Origin: Bacteroidales bacterium UBA5206
Lineage (GTDB): Bacteria; Bacteroidota; Bacteroidia; Bacteroidales; Tenuifilaceae
NCBI GenBank assembly: GCA_002412705.1
Contig: DHVO01000075.1
Coordinates: 1 to 5,970, forward strand
Length of the DNA stretch: 5,970 bases
Direction: 5' to 3'
Made by a program: the position numbers and the translations under genes. Position 1 is the first letter of the stretch, and each line of letters starts with the position of its first letter. Below the pieces are notes generated by a model. That model worked only from the letters and a program-made list of their open reading frames with translations. It ran no database searches and was not told where the DNA came from. Below are positions 1-5,970 of this stretch, piece by piece.

Positions 1-746
1 TCAAAAGCTCCTCCGCAAATAAAGAGGATGTTCTTGGTATCAACAGCAATCATCCTCTGCTCAGGGTGTTTTCTGCCTCCCTGAGGTGGTACGTTTACAA
101 CGCTTCCTTCAAGAAGTTTAAGCATTGCCTGTTGTACACCTTCACCTGAAACATCTCTTGTTATTGAGGGGTTGTCGCTCTTTCTTGCAATCTTATCAAT
201 TTCGTCAATGAATACAATTCCTCTTTGCGCCCTTTCGACATCATAATCTGACTCCTGAAGCAAACGGGTAAGTATGCTCTCAACATCTTCGCCAACATAT
301 CCGGCTTCGGTAAGAACGGTTGCGTCAACTATTGTGAACGGAACATCAAGCATTTTTGCAATAGTTCTGGCAAGAAGAGTTTTACCCGTTCCTGTCTGAC
401 CCACAAGCAAAATATTTGATTTTTCCAGATCGAGATCATTATCAGATGGGTTATTTATCCTCTTGTAGTGATTATAAACAGCAACTGCAAGGTATCTTTT
501 GGCCTCTTCCTGACCAATCACATACATATCCAAAAAAGATGTTATCTCTTTTGGTTTAAGGAGTTTACCTTCGGTATTGCCTTTTTTATTATTAGCTCTT
601 TTTGCACTGAGTGCCTCTTTTGTATAATCAATAGCCTGCTGTGCACAATCGTTGCATATAGAGGCAATATCACCTACAATCAGGACATCCACCTCATCTT
701 TGCCTCTTCCACAGAATGAGCAGTAATCGTTGTAACCTGATGCCAT
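1..746 (-). CDS. clpX: ATP-dependent Clp protease ATP-binding subunit ClpX (3' end cut by window edge)
   Basis: ClpX is the cytoplasmic AAA+ unfoldase that recognises tagged or misfolded proteins, unfolds them with ATP and threads them into ClpP. The first 248 residues are visible (E. coli ClpX has about 424). An N-terminal zinc-binding domain has Cys9, Cys12, Cys31 and Cys34 (CX2C-X18-CX2C). The Walker A motif GQTGTGKT is at 116-123, the pore loop GYVG at 149-152, the Walker B motif IVFIDEID at 177-184, and the second pore loop RKH at 225-227. The ClpP-docking IGF loop and sensor-2 arginine would lie beyond the edge. The ATG at 746-744 directly follows the clpP stop codon, and the zinc domain begins at once, so this start is secure. 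No Shine-Dalgarno is seen, and translation is probably coupled to clpP. One small oddity is Gln117 where E. coli has Pro in the Walker A motif. Identity is close to certain. Confidence 0.97.
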   Translation of the reverse strand, partial: MASGYNDYCSFCGRGKDEVDVLIVGDIASICNDCAQQAIDYTKEALSAKRANNKKGNTEGKLLKPKEITSFLDMYVIGQEEAKRYLAVAVYNHYKRINNPSDNDLDLEKSNILLVGQTGTGKTLLARTIAKMLDVPFTIVDATVLTEAGYVGEDVESILTRLLQESDYDVERAQRGIVFIDEIDKIARKSDNPSITRDVSGEGVQQAMLKLLEGSVVNVPPQGGRKHPEQRMIAVDTKNILFICGGAF

Positions 747-1421
747 CTACTTTTTGTTTGGGTTGGTAAGTATTTCGTCAATCATGCCATACTCTTTCGC
801 CTCCAGCGCTCTCATCCAGTAATCTCTGTCGGCATCTTTTTCGATAACTTCAACCGGTTTACCTGTATGGTATGAAATAATCTCATAAAGCTCCTTTTTG
901 AGAGATACAATCTGCCTGGCAGTAATTTCGATATCGCTTGCCTGTCCCTCTGCACCACCCATAGGCTGATGAATCATCACCCTCGAGTGTGGTAAAACAG
1001 ATCGCTTGCCTCTTGCTCCGGATGTGAGAAGAATAGCAGCCATAGAGGCGGCCATACCTGTACAGATTGTTGCAACGTCTGAACTAACCAGTTGCATAGT
1101 ATCATATATTCCCAGACCGGCATGAACGCCACCTCCCGGTGAGTTAATATACAACTGAATATCAGACTTTGACTCTGTTGAATCAAGGTAGAGTAATTGT
1201 GCCTGAATGATGTTTGCAACATCATCATTAATCGGCACACCAAGGAAGATGATCCTGTCCATCATAAGACGGGAAAATACATCCATTGCAGCAACATTCA
1301 GTTGCCTCTCCTCAATTATCGTAGGGTTAATGTAAGCTCCGTAAAGAGAATTAACCCTGTGAAGAGTCAGACTGCTTATACCTTTGTGCTTGATTGCATA
1401 TTTTTCAAAATCAGTAGCCAT
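747..1421 (-). CDS. clpP: ATP-dependent Clp protease proteolytic subunit ClpP
   Basis: This is the serine peptidase that forms the double-heptamer chamber in which substrates delivered by ClpX are cut into short peptides. It is 224 residues, somewhat longer than E. coli ClpP because of an N-terminal extension of about 30 residues that may be partly processed. The catalytic triad is visible by alignment: Ser126 in TGMAASMAA, His151 in MIHQPMGG, and Asp200 in ADRDYWM. The oxyanion-region motif INSPGGGVHAG is at 92-102, and the C-terminal AKEYGMIDEIL pattern at 208-218 matches the family. The gene starts 21 bases after the tig stop codon behind an A/T-rich leader without a Shine-Dalgarno, and its TAG stop abuts the clpX ATG. 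An out-of-frame ATG sits 7 bases upstream of the chosen start and opens nothing useful. It appears intact and active; confidence is very high. Confidence 0.98.
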   Translation of the reverse strand: MATDFEKYAIKHKGISSLTLHRVNSLYGAYINPTIIEERQLNVAAMDVFSRLMMDRIIFLGVPINDDVANIIQAQLLYLDSTESKSDIQLYINSPGGGVHAGLGIYDTMQLVSSDVATICTGMAASMAAILLTSGARGKRSVLPHSRVMIHQPMGGAEGQASDIEITARQIVSLKKELYEIISYHTGKPVEVIEKDADRDYWMRALEAKEYGMIDEILTNPNKK

Positions 1422-1442
1422 AACTCATTTTTTAATAATTAT

Positions 1443-2768
1443 TTATTTTGTAAGCTCTTGCAATTTTTCAATTGTAATGCTTTTCTTATCAAGTGTCACA
1501 ACAGAACGAACATAGTCAAGTACAAGATCATCCTCTACCTTTTCAATTATTCTTCTGCCCTCTTTCTCATTCTTAAGAAGCGATTCGGCATACGTGTCAA
1601 TTTGCTCCTGAGGTGCATTTTGCAGACCATACATCGCAAACTGATATGCTGCAATCTTTCTTGCATGGTCAAGAAGGTGTTCTCTGGTTAACTGAATATT
1701 CTGCTCCTTTGTAATAAACTGACGAATCATCTGCCAGCGGAAATCTTTCAGAAACAGATCAAAATCCTTCTCAATCTCTTCCATGGTAAACTTACCTTCG
1801 TTTGCGTTATGCAACCATCTTTTCAGAAACCCTTCAGGAAGTGCAATTGCAGCCTTTTCAATCAAAGCTTCTCTGGCATCAAGCATAAATCTGTAGTCAC
1901 TCTCCTGTGCAAATTCTGATTTTATCCTGTCAACTATCTTGCTATCAAACTCCTCATCAGATTTTACATTGCCCGGACCAAATGCTTTATCATACAGATC
2001 CTGGTTTACCTCTGCCTCTGCAAATCTCTTCACCTCTTTAACAACTACAGTGTAATTAGGTTCAATTGTTGCAAGCTCTTCTTTCTTGATTTTGAGCATA
2101 GCAGCTCTGTCTGTCTCATTTTCGAAAGCTTTGTTTACATCAATAGTCAGCTCATCACCGCTCTTTTTGCCTATAAAGCTTTTCTTAATTTTCTTATCAG
2201 CAATTGATCTGAGTGCTACATATGTGCCTTCGATTCTTGTCTCACCCTGTATAAGGTCGGCAATAATAAAGTCGTCTTCTTCAATGGCCTCAGCATTAAC
2301 AAGTGTACCGAACTGTCTCAGAAGGTTGCTGCGGTATTTGGCTTTCTCTTCGTCAGTAATCTTTGGTTCGTAATAGGTAATTTTATCCTTTGAAGTAAGT
2401 TCCAGTTCAATTTTAGGAGCAATCGCCAGGTCAAAAGAGACTTCAAATTCTGTATCATTCTCCCAGTCTATGTTCTTTTTCTCATCTTCGTGTGGCAGTG
2501 GTTCTCCAAGTATGTTAATCTTGTTATCTGTGATGTAGTTATTCAAACCATCAGAGATTAAATTGTTGACAGCATCAAGCATAGCGCTTTTGCCGTGCAT
2601 CTTTTCGATCATGCCCATGGGTGCCATTCCCTTACGGAAACCTTTGATATCGGCATTCTTTCTGTAATCGCTAAGAATTTTCTTTGTTTTCTCCTTGTAG
2701 TCATCTTTTTCGATATTCATGGTGACTACCATTGTCAGGTCATCTACATTTTTCTGTGTGATCTTCAT
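1443..2768 (-). CDS. tig: trigger factor, ribosome-associated chaperone with degenerate PPIase-like domain
   Basis: Trigger factor binds ribosomal protein L23 at the exit tunnel and shields nascent chains. The 441-residue length fits the family (E. coli 432). The N-terminal ribosome-binding domain spans about 1-120 and carries the signature GFRKGMAP at 43-50, the same position as in E. coli. The central region, about 160-247, aligns with the FKBP-type peptidyl-prolyl isomerase domain (EEDDFIIADLIQG, then SGDELTIDV at 203-211). It lacks the usual FEGG and PGFEDGI-like loops and many aromatic pocket residues, so isomerase activity is doubtful. Residues 250-441 form the charged, helical C-terminal chaperone arms. 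The start follows an A-rich stretch (GAAAAAAACATATT) typical of leaders without Shine-Dalgarno. It is the first gene of the likely tig-clpP-clpX operon. Arginine is mostly coded by AGA here (13 of 19), unlike lptB. Identity is strong; loss of isomerase activity is an inference. Confidence 0.95.
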   Translation of the reverse strand: MKITQKNVDDLTMVVTMNIEKDDYKEKTKKILSDYRKNADIKGFRKGMAPMGMIEKMHGKSAMLDAVNNLISDGLNNYITDNKINILGEPLPHEDEKKNIDWENDTEFEVSFDLAIAPKIELELTSKDKITYYEPKITDEEKAKYRSNLLRQFGTLVNAEAIEEDDFIIADLIQGETRIEGTYVALRSIADKKIKKSFIGKKSGDELTIDVNKAFENETDRAAMLKIKKEELATIEPNYTVVVKEVKRFAEAEVNQDLYDKAFGPGNVKSDEEFDSKIVDRIKSEFAQESDYRFMLDAREALIEKAAIALPEGFLKRWLHNANEGKFTMEEIEKDFDLFLKDFRWQMIRQFITKEQNIQLTREHLLDHARKIAAYQFAMYGLQNAPQEQIDTYAESLLKNEKEGRRIIEKVEDDLVLDYVRSVVTLDKKSITIEKLQELTK

Positions 2769-2800
2769 AATATGTTTTTTTCAAAATCTTACTAATAAGT

Positions 2801-2836
2801 AAAAGGCAGATATCCCAAAGGGTATCTGCCATTTTT
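2801..2836 (-). terminator. bidirectional hairpin terminator after tRNA-Leu
   Basis: On the minus strand GGCAGATACCC, loop TTT, and GGGATATCTGCC form an 11-bp stem with one bulged base, followed by TTTT. On the plus strand the same hairpin is followed by ATTTTTT. It starts only 3 bases past the tRNA 3' end, so ending the tRNA transcript is its likely job. It leaves only 32 bases before the tig start codon. The structure is seen directly; its function is inferred. Confidence 0.8.
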
Positions 2837-2839
2837 TCG

Positions 2840-2921
2840 TGCGGGCAAAGGGACTCGAACCCCCACGCCTCTCGGCACTAGATCCTAAGTCTAGCGCGGC
2901 TACCAATTACGCCATGCCCGC
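2840..2921 (-). tRNA. tRNA-Leu, anticodon TAG
   Basis: This 82-nt type II tRNA folds fully by eye. The acceptor stem is GCGGGCA/TGCCCGC with discriminator A. The D stem is GCG/CGC with a GG-containing loop. The anticodon stem CTAGA/TCTAG holds the loop CTTAGGA, giving anticodon TAG at plus-strand 2885-2887, which reads CUA and, by wobble, other CUN leucine codons. The long variable arm has a GCC/GGC stem with a GAGA loop, as expected for leucine. The T arm is GGGGG-TTCGAGT-CCCTT, with two G-T pairs. CCA is not encoded (ACG follows), so it must be added by the CCA-adding enzyme. It has its own promoter upstream and a terminator downstream. Confidence 0.97.
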
Positions 2922-2936
2922 CTCAGAACAACAGCA

Positions 2937-2967
2937 CAAAGATACTGCTTTTCCCTATATCTGCAAG
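2937..2967 (-). promoter_or_regulatory. Bacteroidota-type promoter for tRNA-Leu
   Basis: Read on the minus strand, CTTG (2967-2964), a 19-base spacer, and TATCTTTG (2944-2937) match the phylum consensus TTTG/TTG - N19 - TAnnTTTG. The -7 box is an exact match. Transcription should start near 2930, giving a short leader before the tRNA 5' end at 2921. Motif and spacing are seen directly; promoter activity is inferred. Confidence 0.75.
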
Positions 2968-2969
2968 GC

Positions 2970-2991
2970 TTTTGAAAATATTATTTCAAAA
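2970..2991. repeat. AT-rich inverted repeat just downstream of lptB
   Basis: TTTTGAAA, a 6-base spacer, and TTTCAAAA form a perfect 8-bp inverted repeat that begins 3 bases after the lptB stop. On the lptB transcript the T run lies before and in the hairpin, not after it, so it is a poor intrinsic terminator. It lies just upstream of the tRNA promoter and might slow or end lptB transcription, or act as an AT-rich upstream element. Its function is unknown. Confidence 0.4.
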
Positions 2992-2994
2992 AAA

Positions 2995-3720
2995 CTACTT
3001 CCTTAACTCAAAGTTCTTACCAAGGTATAACTTACGTACACGCTCATCATCGGCAAGTTCCTGAGCAGTACCCGCTTTAAGTATATCCCCTTCAAACAGC
3101 AGATAAGCCCTGTCGGTAATAGAAAGCGTCTCGTGAACATTGTGGTCGGTAATAAGAATTCCAATGTTCCTATCCTTAAGATGCGCCACAATATTCTGGA
3201 TATCCTCAACTGCAATGGGGTCAACACCAGCAAATGGCTCGTCAAGAAGTATAAACTTGGGGTCGAGCGCAAGCGCACGCGCAATCTCGGTCCTTCTACG
3301 CTCTCCACCAGAAAGTTGTATGCCTAAGCTCTTCCTAATTTTCTGGAGACCAAACTCTTTTATCAAAGACTCTACCTTCTCGCGTTGGTAATCCTTTGGA
3401 AAGTCAGTCATCTCTAAAACCGACTTAATATTATCCTCAACGCTTAGCTTCCTAAACACAGATGCCTCCTGGGCTAAATAACCAATACCTCGCTGTGCAC
3501 GTTTAAAAACAGGCTCAGTGGTAATATCGGAATCATCAAGGAAAATTTTTCCTGCGTTAGGGGTAACCAATCCAACTATCATGTAAAACGTGGTAGTTTT
3601 ACCAGCACCGTTTGGTCCAAGTAAACCTACAATTTCGCCTTGGCTAACCTCTACCGAGGCTCCCTTAACAACAGTACGACTTTTGTACCGTTTTACAAGA
3701 TTTTCTGTATAAAGCTTCAT
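2995..3720 (-). CDS. lptB: LPS export ABC transporter ATP-binding protein LptB
   Basis: LptB is the cytoplasmic ATPase that works as a dimer beneath LptF and LptG. It drives extraction of lipopolysaccharide from the inner membrane and its transport through LptC and LptA to LptD at the outer membrane. The 241 residues match the family length. All ABC motifs are intact: Walker A GPNGAGKT 35-42, Q-loop Gln84, signature LSGGE 136-140, Walker B FILLDE 156-161, D-loop AGVD 164-167, and H-loop His193. LptB-specific features are the segment EASVFRKLSV (85-94), whose Phe89-Arg90 correspond to the E. coli coupling-groove residues, and the C-terminal YLGKNFEL, which resembles E. coli YLGEDFRL. The start is set by the conserved N-terminus and a promoter about 20-30 bases upstream. 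lptC, lptF and lptG are not beside it, so it stands as a single-gene unit. Arginine codons are mostly CGN and AGG, with AGA only once in 16. Confidence 0.96.
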   Translation of the reverse strand: MKLYTENLVKRYKSRTVVKGASVEVSQGEIVGLLGPNGAGKTTTFYMIVGLVTPNAGKIFLDDSDITTEPVFKRAQRGIGYLAQEASVFRKLSVEDNIKSVLEMTDFPKDYQREKVESLIKEFGLQKIRKSLGIQLSGGERRRTEIARALALDPKFILLDEPFAGVDPIAVEDIQNIVAHLKDRNIGILITDHNVHETLSITDRAYLLFEGDILKAGTAQELADDERVRKLYLGKNFELRK

Positions 3721-3746
3721 ATGTATTTATGCAAATGAACGGGTTG

Positions 3747-3777
3747 TAAAAGTAGCAATTAATGCTGATAATGCAAT
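3747..3777 (-). promoter_or_regulatory. Bacteroidota-type promoter for lptB
   Basis: On the minus strand ATTG (3777-3774), a 19-base spacer, and TACTTTTA (3754-3747) match the TTG - N19 - TAnnTTTG consensus except for the last base of the -7 box. The start of transcription would be near 3740, giving a leader of about 20 bases before the lptB ATG. This suggests lptB is transcribed separately from the upstream DUF5686 gene. Motif and spacing are seen directly; activity is inferred. Confidence 0.6.
3760..3774. repeat. short direct repeat in the lptB promoter spacer
   Basis: TAATGC occurs twice, at 3760-3765 and 3769-3774, separated by TGA. The pair falls mostly between the -33 and -7 elements of the proposed lptB promoter. 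A 9-base period is close to one helical turn, as for tandem protein-binding half-sites. A repeat this short can also arise by chance in AT-rich DNA. Confidence 0.35.
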
Positions 3778-3843
3778 GTACTTAACTTTTGCTAACGCGA
3801 TGTTTTACATTGATTAACCTTTCTACACAAAACTAAAGCCAAA

Positions 3844-3874
3844 TAGGATTGCTAGAAAATAATTTGCAATCCTA
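3844..3874 (-). terminator. stop-overlapping hairpin at the end of the DUF5686 gene
   Basis: TAGGATTGC and GCAATCCTA form a perfect 9-bp inverted repeat with a 13-base loop. On the transcript the 5' arm lies in the last codons (Val-Gly-Leu-Gln), the loop holds Ile-Ile-Phe and most of the TAG stop, and the 3' arm begins with the final base of the stop. It is followed by TTTGGCTTTAGTTTTG, a weak and broken U tract. A terminator or 3'-end stabilising hairpin is likely, though ribosomes reaching the stop would disturb the stem. Confidence 0.5.
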
Positions 3875-5970
3875 CTCTAACTCCAAATTTCTCAATATCG
3901 GGGTTCTCTAAATGCGATAAACGCCACATAGCATCAACTCTAAAAACTTTAAAAATATTTTCTACTCCTACGCTAACTTCATAGTAAGGTTCGGATACCT
4001 CGTTTAGTCCCAGTGGAAACTCAAGAACGTTTTTATTCTCATCGCTAATTGAACCCACTAAAAATTTACCTGCAGCAACCTCTCTCCATTTCAGCCTACG
4101 CATTAAGGGAATTCGATTCAAGAAGAAGCCCTGAAAGTGGTGCTCAAAAAACACACTTACATACTGATCGGATGCAAATTCGTAGTAGTTCATCATATTA
4201 AAGGCATACCTATCAAATGCATAGGTCTCATTCCCCTCGTGTAGCTGCAGCATAGGATAAGGCACCTTTCCAAAGATTTTACCAGCATCCACAATAAGCC
4301 TAGCATACCCAAAAGGATTAATGTTAAACTTATGGTAGTAATTAAAGTGTAGTTTTAAAAAGTCGTAGTCGCTATTCAACACCCCTTTTAGACCACCAGA
4401 CACATTAAAGTTAAGTTCAGGATAGGGACTCCCCAAGCTAACCCGTTCAAACTCACCCGCTACAAACCGCTCATCCTTTTGCCATCGCGTGTTTATGGTC
4501 AGCATTGCGTTAGTAATTCGGGGCAGCATTGCGCCATCGGAGACTTGGGTAAAGGGAATATACTCGGTAGGAAAAACCACTTTATGATTAAATGTAATAG
4601 AATTGGAGAAGCCTGTAATCCACTCCTTTTGATAGGAAAGGGTAAACTCCTTTACCAATGACAACTTGTAATTTGGGTTACGCCTAAGAATAGAGGTAAG
4701 AATATTGTCTTCGGTAAGAGCATTGGGGCTTTGCCCAAGCTGCTCTATATCGCTCTTGTAGTCAATGCTAACGGCCTCTCTTGGCGATTTATTAATCATG
4801 TACAAACCACCCAGCCCATACTTAAAGCGGTTATCCTTATCGCCATAAGCGGCAAAGCCACTAATCATAAGCCTTGTGCTAAAGGCGTTACTTGTTCGTC
4901 CGGAGACTCTAAACCTATTCCCCTCAATCTCATTAAAGCTATAGGTTTTATAGTAAGGCCCAATCTCAAACTTACCAACAACGTAGTAGTAGTTAACAAA
5001 CATGTTAACAATGTCGATAAAAGTTTTATACATAGGTACCTGCTGCACAGAATCGACCATGGAGTAAATACCAGCCTCTTTCTCCGTTAGCTCAAATGGC
5101 CGAGCCGTTTGCCAGTAATCGTTGCTCTTTTGCATTGCGCTATCGCGAACAACAACAGGCTCGTTAACTGCCTCTAAGCTTTGGGGTAAAGGAGTATTTA
5201 CTTTTACATTGTTATAAACCGTGGTTTTATGCCCAAAAAAGCCGGTAGTTTTATCTGTTAGGTTAAAATCCACAAATAGAGTCAGCTTATCGGGAAACCA
5301 AAGGGTATCATTAAGGAGTTTATACTCTGCTGTAGCAACCAAATCGTTTACAAAGTTTATGTTTACATCTGATGCAATTCTAACCTGTGTTTTAACTATG
5401 GCCCAAGTGGTATCGTTTACCCAAAAGTCCCCGGTAAAGGTTGGCTCTTGCCTCCGTCTGGGCTTAAAGGAAACCTGATAGCACCACTTATTGCCAATAT
5501 AAGCGCTATCGATAAGGTAGTACTTGTAGTATAGAAGCCCAGCATCGGCAATTGGGCTAACCAAGCCCTGATCGAACACATTAATATAGTTGTCGTAAAC
5601 ATTTACCTTTTGATAAATCTTACCAGTAAACTGGGCAACACTCTCGTTCTTAACACCCGATATTTTTGTGGCCTTGATAATCTCACGCTCAACTTTTGGT
5701 CGGCGCTGAAAATGGTAATCAGAAATTGCTTCAGAAATAAAAATGGGCAGGTACGCCTTTCCCGTAACCGCGTTTGTATCGACGTAATCAAAAATAAACT
5801 GGAACTGCTTAAAAATCTTCTTGTTCTTCATGTTCTCATCAACATTATTGAGGTCAACCTCAATTTTGTTGTAGCTCTCGTAGGAATAGGAATCAAGATT
5901 ATCGGTGTTGTTCCTGTTTTTATTCTTGATAATATTCCTAAGGATTTTATGGGCAGGATTCTCGCCTGGC
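3852..5970 (-). CDS. DUF5686 family outer-membrane beta-barrel protein (5' end outside window)
   Basis: The open frame runs off the right edge with no stop, leaving 705 codons visible; family members are usually about 800-850 residues with an N-terminal carboxypeptidase-regulatory-like domain, expected just outside. The Met codon at 5831-5829 is internal: upstream codons continue the family pattern, with NPAHKILRNIIKNK at visible residues 4-17, then YESYNKIEVD. A soluble region of short beta strands follows to about residue 325. From there a barrel is suggested by alternating aromatic and polar residues, including GPYYKTYSFNEIEGNRFRV at 337-355. The late motif FFEHHFQGFFLNRIP (607-621), followed by basic residues, and the terminal GLQIIF with Phe last, fit an outer-membrane protein handed to the BAM machinery. 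The signal peptide is not visible. Its precise role is unknown; family members are sometimes annotated as TonB-receptor-like. It lies upstream of lptB in the same direction, which hints at an envelope role only. Confidence 0.88.
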   Translation of the reverse strand, partial: PGENPAHKILRNIIKNKNRNNTDNLDSYSYESYNKIEVDLNNVDENMKNKKIFKQFQFIFDYVDTNAVTGKAYLPIFISEAISDYHFQRRPKVEREIIKATKISGVKNESVAQFTGKIYQKVNVYDNYINVFDQGLVSPIADAGLLYYKYYLIDSAYIGNKWCYQVSFKPRRRQEPTFTGDFWVNDTTWAIVKTQVRIASDVNINFVNDLVATAEYKLLNDTLWFPDKLTLFVDFNLTDKTTGFFGHKTTVYNNVKVNTPLPQSLEAVNEPVVVRDSAMQKSNDYWQTARPFELTEKEAGIYSMVDSVQQVPMYKTFIDIVNMFVNYYYVVGKFEIGPYYKTYSFNEIEGNRFRVSGRTSNAFSTRLMISGFAAYGDKDNRFKYGLGGLYMINKSPREAVSIDYKSDIEQLGQSPNALTEDNILTSILRRNPNYKLSLVKEFTLSYQKEWITGFSNSITFNHKVVFPTEYIPFTQVSDGAMLPRITNAMLTINTRWQKDERFVAGEFERVSLGSPYPELNFNVSGGLKGVLNSDYDFLKLHFNYYHKFNINPFGYARLIVDAGKIFGKVPYPMLQLHEGNETYAFDRYAFNMMNYYEFASDQYVSVFFEHHFQGFFLNRIPLMRRLKWREVAAGKFLVGSISDENKNVLEFPLGLNEVSEPYYEVSVGVENIFKVFRVDAMWRLSHLENPDIEKFGVRVGLQIIF

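Noticed and set aside
468..719. Plus-strand open frame of 83 codons opposite clpX
   Set aside because: It is antisense to well-conserved ClpX sequence, including the zinc domain, and its translation shows no recognisable family.
1197..1691. Plus-strand open frame of 164 codons opposite clpP and tig
   Set aside because: It crosses two firmly identified genes on the other strand, its product is low-complexity Phe/Leu/Asn-rich, and no promoter or family match is visible.
2840..2921. tRNA-Leu as an integration site for a mobile element
   Set aside because: There is no integrase, no repeated tRNA 3' end within the window, and the flanking genes are core functions.
2970..2991. Intrinsic terminator of lptB
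   Set aside because: The inverted repeat is all A/T except one pair, and no U tract follows it in the lptB direction; kept only as a repeat.
5829..5831. Met codon as the start of the DUF5686 gene
   Set aside because: The frame stays open for 46 codons upstream to the window edge, and those codons encode conserved family sequence (NPAHKILRN), so the Met is internal.
1..5970. CRISPR array, transposon, toxin-antitoxin or new defence system
   Set aside because: No spaced repeats, no transposase or terminal inverted repeats, and all long coding frames are accounted for by five recognised families.

Overview
The window looks like an ordinary core-genome stretch from a member of the Bacteroidota, probably near the Bacteroidales/Marinilabiliales. 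Three things point there. The order tig-clpP-clpX and the ClpP active-site context (TGMAASMAA) are typical of the phylum. The large outer-membrane protein at the right end belongs to the DUF5686 family, which I know from Bacteroidota. Two promoters match the phylum's own consensus (about TTG, 19 bases, then TAnnTTTG), and no gene start carries a clear Shine-Dalgarno sequence. I cannot name a genus.

Everything reads on the minus strand, so the transcription order runs from high to low coordinates. At the right edge is the 3' part (705 codons visible, 5' end outside) of a DUF5686 outer-membrane beta-barrel protein; a 9-bp hairpin overlaps its stop codon. A 131-base gap holds the promoter of lptB, which encodes the cytoplasmic ATPase of the lipopolysaccharide transporter. 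A 73-base gap then carries a strong promoter for a tRNA-Leu(TAG). The tRNA is followed by a bidirectional hairpin terminator, and 32 bases later by the proteostasis cluster: tig (trigger factor), clpP and clpX. clpX is cut by the left edge after 248 codons.

The genes form two functional blocks. The right block concerns the cell envelope (LPS export and an outer-membrane barrel). The left block handles protein quality control: trigger factor meets nascent chains at the ribosome, and ClpX unfolds and feeds proteins into the ClpP peptidase. The 21-base tig-clpP gap and the zero-base clpP-clpX junction suggest one operon.

I found no mobile element, CRISPR array, defence system or evident new system. 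The points most worth checking are a sharp change in arginine codon choice across the tRNA gene, a trigger factor whose central FKBP-like domain looks degenerate, and the DUF5686 barrel of uncertain role next to lptB.
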